Shown: one piece after another, positions 40,828 through 43,618 of the stretch | How positions within the stretch are numbered: the first letter of the stretch is position 1 | How the letters are laid out: every line of letters starts with the position of its first letter | Origin: Bacteroidota bacterium | GTDB taxonomy: Bacteria; Bacteroidota; Bacteroidia; Bacteroidales; F082 | Assembly: GCA_023396415.1 (NCBI GenBank) | Contig: JAEWWJ010000080.1 | Location: forward strand, 1-43,618 | Direction of reading: 5' to 3' | Length of the DNA stretch: 43,618 nt | Position numbers and translations under genes: made by a program | Notes under the pieces: generated by a model | What the model was told of the DNA's origin: nothing | The model's input: only the letters and a program-made list of their open reading frames with translations | Database searches by the model: none

Positions 40828-42091
40828 TTTTTGCAAATCCTGTATAGTTTTGTAACACCTTGGGAATGAGTATTCCATCATCTGTTTGGTTGTTTTCGAG
40901 TAAAGCGGCAACAATACGCGGAAGGGCCAACGCGCTGCCATTGAGGGTATGTGCCAGTTGAATTTGGCCGGTTTTTTCTTTTATCCGCAGCTTCATGCGG
41001 TTGGCTTGAAAGCTTTCAAAGTTGGAAACACTGCTTACTTCGAGCCACATTTCTTGTGCTGCCGAAAAAACCTCAAAGTCGTAGGTGAGGGCTGATGCAA
41101 AACTCATATCGCCACCGCACAGCTTGAGCACGCGGTAAGGAAGCTCGAGTTTGTTGAGCAGTCCGGCCACATGTGCACGCATTTCTTCAAGCACTTCGTA
41201 AGAGTTGGATGGGTGCGACAGTTGAACAATTTCTACCTTGTCGAACTGGTGCAAACGGTTAAGGCCACGCACATGTTTGCCCCATGATCCGGCTTCGCGC
41301 CTGAAACAGTTGGAATAAGCCACATTTTTCACCGGCAGGTCACCTTCTTGAATGATCACGTCGCGGTACATATTGGTGATAGGAACCTCAGCAGTTGGAA
41401 TCAGGTAGAGGTTGTCCAAGTTTGCGGTGTACATTTGGGCTTCCTTGTCGGGAAGTTGTCCGGTGCCATAAGCAGAGGCTTCGTTCACCAAAAGCGGGGG
41501 TTGCACCTCGAGGTAACCGGCGGCGATGGCTTCATCGAGAAAAAAGTTGATTAAAGCACGCTGCAAACGCGCGCCTTTGCCTTTGTAAAAAGGGAATCCG
41601 GCTCCGGTAACTTTATTTCCAAGATCGAAATCAACCAAGTCGAAACGGCTGATCAAATCCCAATGGGGTTGAGCGCCTTCAAAAAGCTTGGGCATGGTGC
41701 CGGCGGTAGCCACAATTTCGTTATCGGCTGCCACTTTACCTTTGGGTACGGATATGTGGGGTGCGTTGGGTATTTCAATCAACTTCGACTGGATGCTATC
41801 TTTCAGGTTGTTAAGCTTCTCAGCCAAAGCTTTTGATTTTTCTTTTAGCTCTGTATTTCTGTTTTTGAGGACATCAGCTTGGCCGGCTTTGCCGCTTTTA
41901 AACAAAATGCCGATTTCTTTGGCAATCGTGTTCATCTCGGCCAGTGTCTCGTCATTTTCTTGCTGGGCTTGCCGACGTTCTTCATCCATCAATAAGATTT
42001 CATCCACCAAGGCGGTATTGTTGAAATTTTTGATGCTCAGCCTTTTAAGGGCTTCTTCTTTTTGGTCGCGCAAATAGGGAACAGTTAACAT
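40820..42091 (-). CDS. serS: Seryl-tRNA synthetase
   Basis: The 423-residue class II synthetase charges tRNA-Ser. An N-terminal long coiled coil (about residues 30-105) binds the tRNA arm. The catalytic core has motif 2 (NCFRREAGSWGKHVRGLNRL) and motif 3 (NGSALALPRIVAALLENNQ). The length is standard. It leads an operon with the lipoprotein, TPR and rsmA genes, and has a promoter element at 42106-42113. It is 192 bases after rpmA, with a terminator between. Confidence 0.97.
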   Translation of the reverse strand: MLTVPYLRDQKEEALKRLSIKNFNNTALVDEILLMDEERRQAQQENDETLAEMNTIAKEIGILFKSGKAGQADVLKNRNTELKEKSKALAEKLNNLKDSIQSKLIEIPNAPHISVPKGKVAADNEIVATAGTMPKLFEGAQPHWDLISRFDLVDFDLGNKVTGAGFPFYKGKGARLQRALINFFLDEAIAAGYLEVQPPLLVNEASAYGTGQLPDKEAQMYTANLDNLYLIPTAEVPITNMYRDVIIQEGDLPVKNVAYSNCFRREAGSWGKHVRGLNRLHQFDKVEIVQLSHPSNSYEVLEEMRAHVAGLLNKLELPYRVLKLCGGDMSFASALTYDFEVFSAAQEMWLEVSSVSNFESFQANRMKLRIKEKTGQIQLAHTLNGSALALPRIVAALLENNQTDDGILIPKVLQNYTGFAKIE

Positions 42092-42105
42092 AAAGGTATT
42101 TTTTG

Positions 42106-42113
42106 CAAAAGTA
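42106..42113 (-). promoter_or_regulatory. -7 promoter element of the serS operon
   Basis: TACTTTTG on the minus strand fits TAnnTTTG, 15 bases before the serS ATG, again giving a very short leader. Confidence 0.5.
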
Positions 42114-42205
42114 ATGTTTTATGAAGCATGGTGTATTGTCTGTTGCTTGATCGCGCTAGCTTTTTTGGGTTGCTTGAGATGAAGCACAATGCTGATAAAA
42201 GAGAC

Positions 42206-42240
42206 AAAAAAAACACCCTAAGGAAAAATCCAAAGGGTGT
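42206..42240 (-). terminator. Terminator after rplU-rpmA
   Basis: ACACCCT pairs with AGGGTGT, with a further GG-CC pair inside, followed by a run of eight T on the minus strand. It lies about 45 bases past the rpmA stop and separates it from serS. Confidence 0.8.
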
Positions 42241-42283
42241 ATTATTTTTTTGATCCTTGTGGATCGTTTGTGCGGTGCCCTTA

Positions 42284-42544
42284 CTAAGCTTCGAAAGGTA
42301 CGACGGAAACGTAAGATCTGTCATCATGCTTTTTGCGAAACTCAACTGTTCCGTCAACAAGCGCAAAAATCGTATGATCTTTGCCAATGCCTACGTTACT
42401 TCCGGGATGGTGTTTAGTCCCCCGTTGGCGAATGATGATGTTGCCAGATTTGGCAAACTGTCCGCCGTAAATTTTAACTCCCAGTCGTTTACTTTCCGAT
42501 TCGCGACCGTTATTCGAACTACCCGCTCCTTTTTTATGTGCCAT
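42284..42544 (-). CDS. rpmA: 50S ribosomal protein L27
   Basis: The 86-residue protein starts directly with MAHKKGAGSSNNGRESESKR, the mature bL27 N-terminus that reaches the peptidyl-transferase centre, without the cleaved extension seen in Firmicutes. YGGQFAKSGNIIIRQRGTKH and HPGSNVG are also canonical. It lies 21 bases after rplU and forms the usual pair. Confidence 0.98.
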   Translation of the reverse strand: MAHKKGAGSSNNGRESESKRLGVKIYGGQFAKSGNIIIRQRGTKHHPGSNVGIGKDHTIFALVDGTVEFRKKHDDRSYVSVVPFEA

Positions 42545-42565
42545 TGTTTCTCGGTTTTTCGGTTA

Positions 42566-42877
42566 TTACTCAGTGATGTTTTCAATCAACACCTTGCTGA
42601 GGTATTGACGATGGCCGTTTGACTTTTGAAAACCTTTTCTTCTTTTCTTTTTGAAAACGGTTACTTTGTCGCCCTTGAGGTGTGCAACAATTTTTGCGTC
42701 AACTTTAGCACCGGTCAAAATAGGCGTACCTACTGTAACTTGGCCTTCGTTGTCAATCAACATAACTTTGTCAAAAGAAATGTCGGTACCTTCTTCTCCT
42801 TCAAGACGGTGAACAAAAACTTGTTGTCCTTTGCGAACCTTGAACTGCTGTCCTGCGATGTCAACTATTGCGTACAT
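42566..42877 (-). CDS. rplU: 50S ribosomal protein L21
   Basis: The 103-residue protein is bL21, which binds 23S rRNA domain III. Typical segments are MYAIVDIAGQQFKVRKGQQV, VTVGTPILTGAKVDAKIVAH and KKKRRKGFQKSNGHRQ. It is first in the rplU-rpmA operon, with a promoter element at 42919-42926. Confidence 0.98.
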   Translation of the reverse strand: MYAIVDIAGQQFKVRKGQQVFVHRLEGEEGTDISFDKVMLIDNEGQVTVGTPILTGAKVDAKIVAHLKGDKVTVFKKKRRKGFQKSNGHRQYLSKVLIENITE

Positions 42878-42918
42878 AATATTTTACAAATCTTGTGATT
42901 AGACCCAAAATTGGACGG

Positions 42919-42926
42919 CAAAAATA
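42919..42926 (-). promoter_or_regulatory. -7 promoter element of rplU-rpmA
   Basis: TATTTTTG on the minus strand fits TAnnTTTG. A TTTG (42944-42947, inside the end of the EamA gene) lies 17 bases upstream as a possible -33 box, slightly close. The leader would be about 35 bases. Confidence 0.55.
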
Positions 42927-42940
42927 CAAAAATTATTGAT

Positions 42941-43618
42941 CTACAAAACATTTCTTTCCAAAATATTATCTACCAACGGGAGGCCTTTTGGAGGCTTTGC
43001 TTTTCGCCTTGTTTTGGAGTTGACAAGAATTACCCCGCCGATAATCATGATGGTCCAAACAAGATGCCAAAGCGAAAAATACTCGCCATCGCTGAAACCC
43101 CACACCATGGCTACCAACGGAATTAAATAGGTTACCGACGAGGCAAAAATGGGACTGCTGATTTTGATTAAATAATTGAAGGCAATCATGGCGGCGGCAG
43201 TGCCAACAACAGCAAGGATGGCCACAAAAAATACGCCTTTCCATGCTTCGGGATGGGTAGAAAGATCGTCAATGATAGGGGTGAAGCCAAACAAAATGAC
43301 GCCGGCAATGCTGCCAGCAATAAGAAAAGTGAGCGAAGTGATGTGCAATGAACTGATGTGTTTCAGCTTGGCTTTGATAAGATTGACATTGATGGCGTAA
43401 CAAATGGTGGCTATGATGACCAAGAAGGAATACTTGAAGTTAAAACTGAAGCTGTTGCCTCCACTCACGGTCATCAAACCGATGGCACCTGCCAAACCTA
43501 CCAGCACACCCAAAATATTTTTTGCTCCTGTAGCCAGCCCAAACAGAAGATAACCAATGATTAAGGTGAACAATGGCGTGAGCGAATTGAGCAGCCCGGC
43601 AGTGGCGCTGTCAATGCC
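42941..43618 (-). CDS. EamA/DMT-superfamily transporter, 3' part
   Basis: About 225 C-terminal residues are visible; the frame stays open to the right edge, so the start is outside the window. The segment LLNSLTPLFTLIIGYLLFGL is the end of the first EamA repeat; the second repeat follows with LHITSLTFLIAGSIAGVILF and VTYLIPLVAMVWGFSDGEYF. About seven transmembrane helices are visible of the usual ten. Members export metabolites or amino acids; the substrate is unknown. Met codons inside this region should not be taken as its start. Confidence 0.93.
   Translation of the reverse strand, partial: GIDSATAGLLNSLTPLFTLIIGYLLFGLATGAKNILGVLVGLAGAIGLMTVSGGNSFSFNFKYSFLVIIATICYAINVNLIKAKLKHISSLHITSLTFLIAGSIAGVILFGFTPIIDDLSTHPEAWKGVFFVAILAVVGTAAAMIAFNYLIKISSPIFASSVTYLIPLVAMVWGFSDGEYFSLWHLVWTIMIIGGVILVNSKTRRKAKPPKGLPLVDNILERNVL

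Noticed and set aside
42941..43573. EamA gene as complete, starting at 43573
   Set aside because: That codon is TTG and the frame continues upstream with family-typical residues to the window edge.

Overview
The window is chromosomal DNA of a member of the Bacteroidota, most likely order Bacteroidales or a close relative. The evidence is a SusC/SusD pair, repeated TAnnTTTG promoter elements in place of the usual -10 box, lipoproteins with Bacteroidota-style signal peptides, a remnant of a type IX secretion (T9SS) sorting domain, and the rplU-rpmA-serS ribosomal neighbourhood. All calls come from reading the sequence by eye; no database search was possible.

Region A (1-14393) is a carbohydrate-use locus aimed at galactose-containing glycans. 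On the minus strand lie susC, susD and the 5' end of a GH63 (YgjK-like) glucosidase lipoprotein. Divergent on the plus strand are a GntR-HTH/LacI-sensor regulator, an exported GH2 beta-galactosidase, a sugar nucleotidyltransferase, an SSS-family sodium/sugar symporter and galactokinase. The same bipartite element (TACCAGTA repeated at a 10-bp period) lies upstream of susC, where the -33 box should be, and across the start of transcription of the regulator. It is the likely operator. No galT, galE or galM is present; the nucleotidyltransferase may do the galT step.

Region B (about 14400-17200) is A+T-richer accessory DNA. It holds an outer-membrane-barrel-like protein, a fragment of a T9SS C-terminal domain whose gene body is gone, a class I methyltransferase, and a two-gene toxin/antitoxin-like pair (AbiEii-type nucleotidyltransferase plus DUF6922 protein).

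Region C (17284-27919) is mostly housekeeping, all on the minus strand: fumC, a four-helix-bundle (S23) gene ending in a palindromic repeat, an ArsC-family reductase, prfB with its programmed +1 frameshift, recX, an FKBP lipoprotein, a sirtuin without zinc cysteines, mdh, a large Asp-box/VPS10-type exported protein, and a seven-helix membrane protein overlapping ygiQ.

Region D (27877-33763) holds ygiQ (radical SAM), an aldo/keto reductase, a class II aldolase, mtnA and an M20 amidohydrolase. MtnA, aldolase and reductase together look like a 5'-deoxyadenosine/methylthioadenosine salvage route (DHAP shunt).

Region E (33820-43618) has a beta-propeller phytase lipoprotein; rbfA, a methyltransferase and a LolC/E-like permease on the plus strand; then convergent rsmA, a TPR protein, a small lipoprotein and serS as one operon; rpmA and rplU; and a truncated EamA transporter at the right edge. 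I saw no rRNA, tRNA, CRISPR array, transposase or prophage.
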